From Desulfobulbaceae bacterium (GTDB lineage Bacteria > Desulfobacterota > Desulfobulbia > Desulfobulbales > Desulfobulbaceae): a stretch of 5,367 bases of DNA. Below are positions 1-5,367 of the stretch, piece by piece. Both the position numbers and the translations under genes were made by a program. The stretch spans positions 1 to 5,367 of the forward strand of contig JALSNT010000041.1 in the NCBI GenBank assembly GCA_026986885.1, given 5' to 3'. Every line of letters starts with the position of its first letter. Position 1 is the first letter of the stretch. The notes beneath the pieces were generated by a model. That model saw only the letters and a program-made list of their open reading frames with translations, searched no databases and was not told the origin of the DNA.

Positions 1-34
1 ACAAACAGATGCAACGAATATGGATAAACCGTGG

Positions 35-307
35 TTAACGTACGGGATCATATCCGCCACGGGAAAAAGGGTGACATCGAAGTATCCGCCACAGGGCCAT
101 TAGCACTCCCCGGACAGGACCGTAACGCCCAATAGCCTGCACGGCATATTGGGAACAGGTAGGTGTATAACGACAGGTCGGCGGAAAGAGTGGAGAAATA
201 CAGAGCTGATAGCCACGAACACAAAAAAGACATAAGCGGGTGACAAACCCATAATGTCTATGGTTCGGGTTAATGGGACCGATTACTTTGCGATGGGGGC
301 AACACAT
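35..307 (-). CDS. yidD: YidD family membrane protein insertion efficiency factor
   Basis: Small (90 aa) inner-membrane-associated protein of the YidD family, which is known to assist YidC/Sec-dependent insertion of membrane proteins. The family core is plain: [20 protein letters not shown] (residues 33-52) with the conserved cysteines, YA..A..RYG, then [16 protein letters not shown] near the C-terminus. Residues 20-34 ([15 protein letters not shown]) would form the short N-terminal amphipathic membrane-binding helix. The ATG at 307 shares its A with the rnpA stop codon (TAATG), so translation is probably coupled to rnpA. That supports this start although it gives about 18 residues more than many homologues before the helix. 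No later in-frame ATG, GTG or TTG precedes the helix. Third gene of rpmH-rnpA-yidD; yidC would be expected next, beyond the left edge. Confidence 0.95.
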   Translation of the reverse strand: MCCPHRKVIGPINPNHRHYGFVTRLCLFCVRGYQLCISPLFPPTCRYTPTCSQYAVQAIGRYGPVRGVLMALWRILRCHPFSRGGYDPVR

Positions 308-657
308 TATCCAGTCTGCCCGGCATGCCGCATTAAATCGACAACTGCCGATACAACCTCGGAAGGTGAACGCAACGAGAACCCAGGTCGCACAGTTACA
401 ACGATATCACTGTCGGCTGGAAAATCTTTTCTGTGCAAACGAAAGGCCTCACGAATAATTCGTTTAATTCGATTTCGATCAACAGCTCTGCCGGTTTTTT
501 TGCGCACACTGATACCCAATCGGTTCCGACCTGCGGTATTGGGGGCAAAAATTAAGGAAAAACCCTGCCCGTGCAATCGTTTTCCCTGTCTGTACACCCT
601 GTTGAACTCCTGGTTTTTTCGTAACAGACAGCTTTTAGGGAGCCGGAATTGCCCCAT
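307..657 (-). CDS. rnpA: Ribonuclease P protein component
   Basis: Protein subunit (116 aa, normal length) of RNase P, which binds the catalytic RNA and the 5' leader of precursor tRNA during tRNA maturation in the cytoplasm. The N-terminal [19 protein letters not shown] (residues 4-22) is the usual opening of the family, with the aromatic residues of the central cleft. The RNR signature region [18 protein letters not shown] (residues 56-73) carries the basic RNA-binding helix. The start lies 5 bases after the rpmH stop codon and has no strong Shine-Dalgarno sequence of its own. Expression is therefore likely coupled to rpmH, as in the common bacterial rpmH-rnpA pair. The stop overlaps the yidD start by one base. 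No truncation or missing key residue was seen. Confidence 0.97.
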   Translation of the reverse strand: MGQFRLPKSCLLRKNQEFNRVYRQGKRLHGQGFSLIFAPNTAGRNRLGISVRKKTGRAVDRNRIKRIIREAFRLHRKDFPADSDIVVTVRPGFSLRSPSEVVSAVVDLMRHAGQTG

Positions 658-662
658 TGCCG

Positions 663-800
663 TTAAGCAGACAGCCGTTTACGACCTCTTGCCCGACGGC
701 GTTTTAAAATAGCCCGACCGGCACGGGTCGACATACGCACACGAAAGCCATGGGTTCGTTTCCTTTTGATGTTGGATGGCTGAAATGTTCGTTTACTCAT
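663..800 (-). CDS. rpmH: 50S ribosomal protein L34
   Basis: Very small, highly basic 45-residue protein of the large ribosomal subunit, translated by hand from the minus strand. It begins [20 protein letters not shown], the canonical L34 opening (K-R-T-[FY]-Q-P-S..KR.R.HGFR), and continues with [20 protein letters not shown] and ends RLSA. Length and Arg/Lys content are typical. A good Shine-Dalgarno (AAGGA, minus strand, within 807-812) lies 7 bases before the ATG. First gene of the rpmH-rnpA-yidD operon. The upstream neighbour is a divergent methyltransferase and not dnaA, so this copy does not have the dnaA-rpmH arrangement seen at many replication origins. Confidence 0.97.
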   Translation of the reverse strand: MSKRTFQPSNIKRKRTHGFRVRMSTRAGRAILKRRRARGRKRLSA

Positions 801-981
801 ATTCTAATCCTTGTATTCTGTTCAATCTGAGATTATTCTGCACACTCATTGCCGCTGATACACAAACAAACAATGTTCTTTTCCAGAACCTGCTCTGAAG
901 ACAAAGCTTTACGGGAAGGTTACAGGCCGGAGACATCGGCAAGAGAAACACCCTTGATAATAAACTGTCTATATATAAAAT
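801..981 (-). promoter_or_regulatory. Long 5' leader of rpmH
   Basis: If the promoter at 988-1016 is used, transcription starts near 981 and rpmH mRNA has a leader of about 180 nt, long for a 45-codon gene. Seen in it on the minus strand: a small hairpin (GTTCT/AGAAC arms, 889-875, 5-base loop), a 4-bp GCCG/CGGC stem (940-926), and an open frame of 47 codons from an ATG at 936 to a TAA at 795-793, overlapping the first rpmH codons. That frame has no clear Shine-Dalgarno and no recognisable protein. No known riboswitch or ribosomal-protein leader was recognised. A second promoter nearer the gene is possible but not obvious. Confidence 0.35.
954..981 (+). promoter_or_regulatory. Candidate sigma70 promoter for the methyltransferase gene
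   Basis: On the plus strand TTGATA (954-959, five of six) and TAAAAT (976-981, five of six) are separated by 16 bp. Transcription would start near 988 and leave a leader of about 86 nt before the ATG at 1074. It lies face to face with the rpmH promoter, so polymerase at one would block the other. AT-rich DNA yields such matches by chance, hence moderate confidence. Confidence 0.45.
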
Positions 982-987
982 TTTAGT

Positions 988-1016
988 ATTTTAATCACAG
1001 CAAGGCTCTCTGTCAA
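988..1016 (-). promoter_or_regulatory. Sigma70-type promoter of the rpmH operon
   Basis: On the minus strand a perfect -35 box TTGACA (1016-1011) is followed by a 17-bp spacer and a -10 box TAAAAT (993-988, five of six consensus). The match and optimal spacing make it the best promoter in the window. It points to rpmH, whose mRNA would start near 981. The -10 region lies in an AT-rich stretch. Its downstream part overlaps the oppositely directed promoter at 954-981. Confidence 0.72.
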
Positions 1017-1073
1017 ATTATTTAACCACCGGTCGGCTTTTTATCCAGGGACGACAACTAAAAATACAGATAT

Positions 1074-1892
1074 ATGGACAACATAGATGTCGACAAACTC
1101 GACTGGAACCTCCTGTGGCAACAGGCGAAGACAAAAAAAACATGGAAATCAAAAAAAGCAGCCGACTGGGATAAAAAAGCGGCCGCCTTTGCCAAGCGGA
1201 CGTCTTCTTCCATCTATATCAAGCTCTTCCTGAAACTGCTGAACCCGCAGTCAACATGGTCGGTTCTTGATGCCGGCTGCGGCCCGGGTACTCTGGCCCT
1301 GCCGCTGGCAAAACGGGTCCGCCGGATAAGCGCTCTTGATTTCTCCGGAAATATGCTCGAAATCCTGTCGCAGAAAGCATCGGCAAGGGACTTGAAGAAT
1401 ATATCCACCTATCACTGCTCCTGGGAAGACGACTGGCAGGAACAGGGTATCGGCCGGCACGATGTCGCCATTGCTTCCCGTTCCCTGGCCGTTTCCGACC
1501 TTAAAGCTGCCCTGGTCAAGCTCACGGCCCATGCGCGCGAAAAGGTCGTAATTACCGATCGTGTCGGCCACGGTCCCCTTGACCCGGATGCCTTTGCCGC
1601 GGTTGGTCGTCCGTTAAGCAGCGGACCCGACTATATCTACACCGTAAACCTCATCCACCAGATGGGCTACCTGCCGACAGTTACCTATATTGAACTTGAA
1701 AAAGAACTTTATTATACCGATGAAGAGGAACTCATGCAGGGATACCTCTGGATGTTTCGCCGGATTGACGAAAATGAAAAAAAGCTGTTAAAAAAATACC
1801 TGCAGTCCATTACCACCCTGCGTGATGACGGCAGTGTTATTATCCATCGCCGTCATCCACCGATATGGGCATTTATCAGCTGGATTCCGTAA
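1074..1892 (+). CDS. Class I SAM-dependent methyltransferase, substrate unknown
   Basis: A 272-residue cytoplasmic protein with a Rossmann-type SAM-binding domain. Motif I is VLDAGCGPGTLALPLA (residues 64-79). The acidic residue after strand 2 is D89 in ALDFS, expected to bind the SAM ribose. HDVAIASRSL (129-138) fits the strand-4 region. The N-terminus is Trp- and Lys-rich (WNLLW, TWKSKKAADWDKKAAAFAKR), and the C-terminal half after about 165 is an extra region that probably shapes the substrate site. It ends PPIWAFISW, which I associate with a family of uncharacterised Methyltransf_11/25-like proteins. The substrate cannot be read from sequence. The ATG at 1074 is the first start after an in-frame TAA at 1059, but lacks a good Shine-Dalgarno; AGGGA at 1047-1051 is too far away. 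Divergent from rpmH. A-runs of 7-8 bases occur at both ends of the gene. No terminator is visible before mnmG. Confidence 0.88.
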   Translation: MDNIDVDKLDWNLLWQQAKTKKTWKSKKAADWDKKAAAFAKRTSSSIYIKLFLKLLNPQSTWSVLDAGCGPGTLALPLAKRVRRISALDFSGNMLEILSQKASARDLKNISTYHCSWEDDWQEQGIGRHDVAIASRSLAVSDLKAALVKLTAHAREKVVITDRVGHGPLDPDAFAAVGRPLSSGPDYIYTVNLIHQMGYLPTVTYIELEKELYYTDEEELMQGYLWMFRRIDENEKKLLKKYLQSITTLRDDGSVIIHRRHPPIWAFISWIP

Positions 1893-1952
1893 GAGGAACA
1901 ATACCGCCCAAATTGAGCAAACCATTAAGAGTATCCGGACGAACGCATAATG

Positions 1953-2063
1953 ATCGTCGGACCCGGTCTGCACCTGGCCCGACCCGGAATTTCGGTCATC
2001 TTCCCCCTTGCCAGGCTGGAACTGTACACGGTCGCCGTCCTGCTGACACCGGGTTACTGGCGG
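1953..2063 (+). pseudogene. Degraded C-terminal fragment of a TrkH potassium transporter
   Basis: Three pieces in order resemble the C-terminal end of TrkH/Trk-type K+ uptake proteins but sit in two frames. IVGPGLHL (1953-1976) and LARLELYTVAVLLTPGYWR (2007-2063) share one frame. GPTRNFGHLPP (1976-2008) is in another. From memory, intact TrkH proteins read roughly N-V-G-P-G-L-G-x-V-G-P-x-x-N-F, then a short helix, then L-x-GRLE-[IL]-[FY]-T-x-LVL-x-TP-x-FWR at the C-terminus. The order matches, with a frameshift near 1976 and loss of about 8-12 residues near 2007. No upstream TrkH sequence was recognised between 1893 and 1952. The last frame stays open to a TAA at 2115-2117, giving a 55-codon ORF from the ATG at 1950, but I do not think it is a functional gene. 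It probably marks a lost trkH upstream of mnmG. Confidence 0.6.
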
Positions 2064-2120
2064 ATGACCAGCAAGCCTTTACTGCGACGGCAGACAACCA
2101 TAACCAGGACAACGTAATTT

Positions 2121-4001
2121 ATGGATAGCTTTGACATTGGTGTTATCGGCGCCGGGCATGCCGGCTGCGAGGCCGCACTGGCCGCCGCCCGTATGGGCTG
2201 CAGGACACTGGTCTGCATCATCAATGCCGACACCATCGGCGCCATGTCCTGCAACCCGGCCATCGGCGGTCTGGCCAAAGGGCACCTGGTAAAGGAGATT
2301 GATGCCCTTGGCGGCGAAATGGCAAAAAATATTGACGCCACCGGCATCCAGTTTCGCCGGCTCAATACCAGCAAAGGACCGGCGGTGCGCTCTTCCAGGG
2401 CCCAGGCCGACCGGCTGCTCTACAGACTGCGGATGAAGAAGGTACTGGAACATCAGGAGAACCTGGAAATCAGGCAGACCGTCGTTGATGAAATTCTCAC
2501 TGACAACGGCCGGGTGACCGGCCTGCGCACCTCCCTTGACGAGGTTATCCAGGTGGGAGCCGTGGTGGTGGCAACCGGCACCTTCCTCAACGGCCTCATT
2601 CACATCGGCCTGAAGAATTTTCCGGCCGGACGCATGGGAGATGCCCCTTCCACCAGGCTGGCACAGTGGTTCAAAGAACAAAATTTTACCGTCGGCCGCA
2701 TGAAAACCGGTACCGTACCCCGGCTTGACGCCACCACCATTGATTACTCACAGCTCACCCCCCAGTATTCCGACGATCCGCCCAATCTTTTTTCCTTTGC
2801 CTCCAGCGGTCCCCCACCCCTTGAGCAGCGCCCCTGCTTTATCACGCACACCAATGAAAAGACGCATGCAATTATCCGCAGTGCCATAGATCAATCCCCC
2901 ATGTATGCCGGAATTATCGAGGGAGTAGGCGCCCGTTACTGTCCTTCCATTGAAGATAAGGTGATGCGTTTTCCTGAAAAAAACCGCCATCAGATATTCC
3001 TGGAGCCCGAAGGCCTGGACACCGTGGAGGTGTATCCCAACGGTATTCCCACCAGCCTGCCGCTGCAGGCCCAGGTTGATATGGTTCATTCCATTGCAGG
3101 CCTGGAGCAGGCGCGTATCATTCGACCGGGATACGCCATCGAATATGACTATATTGATCCCCGCAGTCTCCTCCCTTCACTGGAAACAAAAAAAATTAAA
3201 GGGTTGTTTCTCGCCGGACAGATCAATGGAACCTCCGGCTATGAGGAGGCTGCCGGCCAGGGGTTGATGGCCGGTATCAACGGTGTTATGAAAATACGCA
3301 AAGAAGAGCCACTGGTTCTGGACCGTTCCCAGGCCTATATCGGCGTGTTGATTGATGATCTGGTAACGCTCGGCACCAGGGAGCCGTACCGGCTGTTTAC
3401 CTCCCGGGCGGAATACCGGTTGCTGCTGCGTGAAGACAATGCCGACCTGCGCCTGCGGGAAATCGGCCATCGCATCGGCTTGGTGGATGATACAACCATG
3501 CAGACATTCAGACAGAAGAAAAAACTGATTAAAGATGCTGTCCAGGTATTGCACCGGGAGCGAATTGCCGCGGATAAAACCGTCAACCGGGTACTGGAAT
3601 CCTTTGGTTCAAGTCCGATCAACCAGTCAATGACCATGGCGGAACTGCTGCGAAGACCGGAAATTACCCTGCAACACCTCTCGGAGATCGTGCACCGGGC
3701 AGAACTTCCGGTATCTGATCCCGGCGAGCTTGCCTTTAAAGATGAGGTGGAGCTGGAAGTCAAGTACGCCGGCTACATCAAACGGCAGCAGGAACAGGTG
3801 GAACGATTTAAAAAGCTTGAATCCGTTGAACTGCCATCGGACATGCCCTACAATGATCTGCCGGGCCTGTCCACAGAGGTCATTGAAAAACTCAGCTCAA
3901 TCCAGCCCCGCTCCCTGGGTCAGGCCCTGCGCATCTCAGGTGTCACCCCGGCGGCGGTATCCGTCCTCCAGGTACACCTGAAAAAAACGGGGAGATTATG
4001 A
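2121..4001 (+). CDS. mnmG: tRNA uridine-5-carboxymethylaminomethyl modification enzyme MnmG (GidA)
   Basis: FAD-dependent subunit of the MnmE-MnmG complex, which installs the (carboxymethyl)aminomethyl group at C5 of wobble uridine 34 in certain tRNAs, using NADH and methylene-tetrahydrofolate. At 626 residues it is full length. The N-terminal dinucleotide-binding motif [17 protein letters not shown] spans residues 10-26. The family block [20 protein letters not shown] (42-61) includes C44, and [10 protein letters not shown] (271-280) contains C274; these correspond to catalytic Cys47 and Cys277 of E. coli. [20 protein letters not shown] (361-380) and [18 protein letters not shown] are further signatures, and the C-terminal helical domain that contacts MnmE and tRNA is present. 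AGGA at 2106-2109 lies 11 bases before the ATG. The usual partners mnmE and rsmG are not adjacent here; lgt follows closely, and a trkH remnant precedes. Confidence 0.98.
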   Translation: MDSFDIGVIGAGHAGCEAALAAARMGCRTLVCIINADTIGAMSCNPAIGGLAKGHLVKEIDALGGEMAKNIDATGIQFRRLNTSKGPAVRSSRAQADRLLYRLRMKKVLEHQENLEIRQTVVDEILTDNGRVTGLRTSLDEVIQVGAVVVATGTFLNGLIHIGLKNFPAGRMGDAPSTRLAQWFKEQNFTVGRMKTGTVPRLDATTIDYSQLTPQYSDDPPNLFSFASSGPPPLEQRPCFITHTNEKTHAIIRSAIDQSPMYAGIIEGVGARYCPSIEDKVMRFPEKNRHQIFLEPEGLDTVEVYPNGIPTSLPLQAQVDMVHSIAGLEQARIIRPGYAIEYDYIDPRSLLPSLETKKIKGLFLAGQINGTSGYEEAAGQGLMAGINGVMKIRKEEPLVLDRSQAYIGVLIDDLVTLGTREPYRLFTSRAEYRLLLREDNADLRLREIGHRIGLVDDTTMQTFRQKKKLIKDAVQVLHRERIAADKTVNRVLESFGSSPINQSMTMAELLRRPEITLQHLSEIVHRAELPVSDPGELAFKDEVELEVKYAGYIKRQQEQVERFKKLESVELPSDMPYNDLPGLSTEVIEKLSSIQPRSLGQALRISGVTPAAVSVLQVHLKKTGRL

Positions 4002-4051
4002 TATTTCTCAAAACCGGCATGTGCCGTCCTCCTTCCTTTGTTTGCCGCTGA
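3998..4051 (+). CDS. Possible 17-codon coupling ORF between mnmG and lgt
   Basis: The ATG at 3998 overlaps the mnmG stop (ATGA) and opens a frame for [17 protein letters not shown], ending with TGA at 4049-4051, only 5 bases before the lgt ATG at 4057. A purine-rich GGGGAG (3989-3994) precedes it, though only 3 bases from the ATG, which is close for a Shine-Dalgarno. The lgt start itself lacks a Shine-Dalgarno, so ribosomes finishing mnmG could restart here and hand over to lgt. The peptide resembles nothing I know. It may be only a translational relay or chance. Confidence 0.25.
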   Translation: MIFLKTGMCRPPSFVCR

Positions 4052-4056
4052 TACCC

Positions 4057-4878
4057 ATGCTCAATTATCCGCATATCGACCCGGTAATCTTCCACTTCGG
4101 TCCCCTGAAAATTCGCTGGTACGGCCTGATGTATGTCCTTGGTTTTATCGCCTCCTATACGCTGGCCCGCTATCAGGCAAGGAAATTTCACTGGCTAAAG
4201 ATGGAGGACCATCTTGATAATCTGAACATGGCCATTATTATCGGCGTCATTTTGGGCGGCCGCCTGGGCTATGTCCTGTTCTATAATCTTGGCTATTACC
4301 TGCATCACCCATTGGAAATTTTTGCCACCTGGCAGGGGGGTATGTCCTTTCACGGCGGCTGCACAGGCGTCCTGCTGGCAGGTCTCTATTACTGTCATCG
4401 CCACCAACTGGACTACTGGAAGACAGCCGATCTTTTTGTGGTCACCGTGCCGATTGGATTAGGCCTTGGCCGAATCGGCAATTTTATCAACGGCGAACTC
4501 TACGGACGCGTGAGTAATGTTCCCTGGGCCATGATCTTTCCCGGCGGCGGCCCTCTGCCCAGGCACCCGTCACAACTTTATGAGGCATTACTTGAAGGAA
4601 TCGTACTCTTTATTGTTCTCTGGTCGCTGAAAGCAAGGCCCTGGAGAAAAAACAACCCCTGGCCGCATGGTTCGATGCTGGCGCTTTTTCTCTGCCTTTA
4701 CGGGTTATTTCGCTTTCTGATAGAATTTGTCCGCGAACCCGACCCCCAGCTGGGAATAGTTTTCCTGGGAATGACCATGGGCCAGCTTTTAAGCCTTGCC
4801 ATGTTTTTCTTTGGAGTGATGCTCGCATACATTCTCAAAAAACGAAAAAAGCCTTCTTCATCTCCTGCGCAGAGATAA
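4057..4878 (+). CDS. lgt: Phosphatidylglycerol-prolipoprotein diacylglyceryl transferase
   Basis: Integral inner-membrane enzyme that transfers diacylglycerol from phosphatidylglycerol to the lipobox cysteine of prolipoproteins, the first step of lipoprotein maturation. The 273-residue product starts MLNYPHIDPVIFHFGPLKIR, typical for Lgt. FHGG (H99) corresponds to E. coli His103, and the signature GRIGNFINGELYGR (138-151) contains R139, equivalent to essential Arg143. R219 in LFRFLIEFVREPD matches E. coli Arg239. About seven hydrophobic segments are visible, and a Lys-rich tail ends the protein. The frame is open from a GTG at 4021, but the extra 12 residues ([12 protein letters not shown]) are not family-like and have no Shine-Dalgarno, so I chose the ATG at 4057. 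It lies 55 bases after mnmG in the same direction, probably co-transcribed. The 3' end overlaps a minus-strand terminator of the converging HU gene. No plus-strand terminator is evident. Confidence 0.96.
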   Translation: MLNYPHIDPVIFHFGPLKIRWYGLMYVLGFIASYTLARYQARKFHWLKMEDHLDNLNMAIIIGVILGGRLGYVLFYNLGYYLHHPLEIFATWQGGMSFHGGCTGVLLAGLYYCHRHQLDYWKTADLFVVTVPIGLGLGRIGNFINGELYGRVSNVPWAMIFPGGGPLPRHPSQLYEALLEGIVLFIVLWSLKARPWRKNNPWPHGSMLALFLCLYGLFRFLIEFVREPDPQLGIVFLGMTMGQLLSLAMFFFGVMLAYILKKRKKPSSSPAQR

Positions 4879-4886
4879 AAAAGGCT
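4845..4886 (-). terminator. Second Rho-independent terminator after HU, inside the lgt 3' end
   Basis: On the minus strand AGCCTT (4886-4881) pairs with AAGGCT (4855-4850). Within it an inner 5-bp stem ATCTC/GAGAT (4876-4872 with 4864-4860) closes a 7-base loop around the TGCGCA centre. Six T residues (4850-4845) follow. It is weaker than the first terminator because an internal loop interrupts the stem. It lies in the last codons of lgt and would be a back-up for HU transcription. Confidence 0.5.
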
Positions 4887-4895
4887 CCAGGCGGT

Positions 4896-4920
4896 AAAAA
4901 AAGCCCGTTGAACAACAGGC
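4896..4920 (-). terminator. Rho-independent terminator of the HU gene
   Basis: Reading the minus strand, GCCTGTTG (4920-4913) pairs with CAACGGGC (4910-4903) with one G-U wobble, effectively a 7-bp stem with a GTTC loop. It is followed by seven T residues (4902-4896). It lies 33 bases after the HU stop codon. On the plus strand no T-run follows the hairpin, so it should not stop lgt transcription efficiently. Confidence 0.8.
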
Positions 4921-4953
4921 CGAAAAAAATAACAACCGGAAAACTGTACAGAA

Positions 4954-5226
4954 TTACTGAACTTTTTCAGACAACTTCCTTCCCGGGCGAAATTTTACCA
5001 CCTTACGCGGCGGTATGGCTATCTTCTCCCCTGTTTTTGGATTACGACCAACACGGGGCGCCCGTTCAACAATGGAAAAACTACCGAACCCCACCAGGGT
5101 CACCCGTTCACCCTCTTCCATGGCCTCGGCCATGGAAGAAAGCAATCCGTTAAGTCCCTTTTCCGCCGCCACTTTGCTGATGTCAGCAGCACTGGCGATG
5201 GAATCAACCAAATCATTTTTATTCAT
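4954..5226 (-). CDS. hup: HU family DNA-binding protein
   Basis: Nucleoid-associated, DNA-bending dimeric protein of 90 residues, exactly the usual HU length. It begins MNKNDLVDSIASAADISKVA, very close to E. coli HU. GFGSF (46-50) is the conserved turn, RNPKTGEKI (61-69) is the tip of the DNA-binding arm with the intercalating proline P63, and IPPRKVVKFRPGRKL closes the fold. The frame is open upstream to 5340, but the added residues are Cys/Tyr-rich and unlike HU, so the ATG at 5226 is chosen. An in-frame ATG at 5238 (MVRE-) is an alternative. The Shine-Dalgarno is weak: GGTG lies 6 bases from the chosen ATG. IHF is less likely, because the sequence follows HU in the N-terminus and arm. A single monocistronic unit, with its own terminators, convergent with lgt. 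A 26-bp palindrome lies in codons 30-38. Confidence 0.95.
   Translation of the reverse strand: MNKNDLVDSIASAADISKVAAEKGLNGLLSSMAEAMEEGERVTLVGFGSFSIVERAPRVGRNPKTGEKIAIPPRKVVKFRPGRKLSEKVQ
5114..5139. repeat. Near-perfect 26-bp palindrome inside the HU gene
   Basis: TCTTCCATGGCC (5114-5125) and GGCCATGGAAGA (5128-5139) are perfect inverted copies separated by two bases. In HU they encode SSMAEAMEE, so the near-symmetry partly reflects the Met-Ala-Glu-Ala-Met-Glu peptide. The HU mRNA could form a very stable hairpin here. Whether it has a role is unknown. Confidence 0.85.
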
Positions 5227-5346
5227 CTCTCGCACCATTTCAAAAATATACAAAATTGCCGCACCCCTTGCGCAACAATAAAATTTTACGACACCAATGT
5301 AACAAATATACATATAAATACAATTGATGGTATTACTCATTTTTGC

Positions 5347-5364
5347 ATAGGTATATTTACCTAT
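5347..5364. repeat. 18-bp dyad upstream of HU, possible operator
   Basis: ATAGGTA (5347-5353) and TACCTAT (5358-5364) are perfect 7-bp inverted arms around TATT, the form of a dimeric-regulator binding site. It lies about 120 bp upstream of the HU start in AT-rich DNA at the right edge of the window. Its target may be HU or a gene beyond the edge. No known operator was recognised. Between it and HU (5227-5346) I see AT-rich sequence and a TTGCGCAA palindrome (5268-5275), but no trustworthy promoter. Confidence 0.4.
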
Positions 5365-5367
5365 TTC

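Noticed and set aside
19..27. DnaA-box-like TTATCCATA (minus strand), plus TTATCCAGG at 1041-1049, as signs of a replication origin near rpmH
   Set aside because: Only isolated, imperfect matches to TTATCCACA, with no cluster and no dnaA or dnaN in the window. The AT-rich segment at 954-1000 is explained by promoters.
254..712. 152-codon plus-strand open frame
   Set aside because: It lies antisense to rnpA and yidD, which are unmistakable on the minus strand. Its translation has no recognisable domain.
1865..2128. 87-codon plus-strand open frame between the methyltransferase and mnmG as an intact gene
   Set aside because: It overlaps the end of the methyltransferase and the start of mnmG, and only a short internal stretch (GPTRNFGHLPP) resembles a protein family. 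It is better explained as part of the broken trkH remnant.
2079..2681. 200-codon minus-strand open frame opposite mnmG
   Set aside because: It is antisense to the conserved FAD-binding region of mnmG; the translation is Gly/His-rich and resembles no known protein. A typical shadow of GC-rich codons.
4021..4056. GTG start of lgt at 4021
   Set aside because: The added 12 residues are not found in Lgt proteins and no Shine-Dalgarno precedes the GTG. The family N-terminus begins at the ATG at 4057.
5227..5340. N-terminal extension of HU to an upstream ATG at 5340
   Set aside because: The extra 38 residues are Cys/Tyr-rich, encoded by AT-rich promoter-like DNA, and absent from HU proteins, which begin at the MNK- start used here.

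Overview
The window looks like a piece of bacterial chromosome with housekeeping genes, moderately GC-rich in coding regions and AT-rich between them. Gene families and protein style (a canonical MnmG, Lgt and HU, plus a TrkH remnant next to mnmG) suggest a Gram-negative, most plausibly a Desulfobacterota/deltaproteobacterial relative such as the Desulfobulbales. That placement is an inference from family resemblance and not proven by any marker here. No mobile element, CRISPR array, tRNA or rRNA was seen.

Layout, left to right. Bases 1-34 hold no gene and lie just downstream of yidD on the minus strand; yidC normally follows there but no start is visible inside the window. A tight minus-strand operon, rpmH (800-663), rnpA (657-307), yidD (307-35), links ribosomal protein L34, the RNase P protein and a membrane-insertion factor. 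The 273-bp gap 801-1073 carries a strong-looking sigma70 promoter for rpmH and a second, oppositely directed promoter that overlaps it. The second promoter fits the divergent gene at 1074-1892, a class I SAM-dependent methyltransferase of unknown substrate.

The gap 1893-2120 is not empty. It holds a frame-broken, internally deleted C-terminal scrap of a TrkH potassium transporter (about 1953-2063). Then come mnmG (2121-4001; tRNA wobble-uridine modification) and lgt (4057-4878; prolipoprotein diacylglyceryl transferase), probably one transcription unit. A possible 17-codon coupling ORF sits between them (3998-4051). HU (5226-4954, minus) converges on lgt. Two tandem minus-strand Rho-independent terminators follow HU, the second lying inside the 3' end of lgt. 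The AT-rich stretch 5227-5367 upstream of HU contains a perfect 7-bp-arm dyad at the window edge but no promoter I would trust.

The genes are mainly translation and envelope housekeeping. I did not find a clear new biological system. The most notable signals are the trkH remnant, the interlocked divergent promoters, the putative coupling peptide before lgt, and a 26-bp near-perfect palindrome inside the HU coding sequence.
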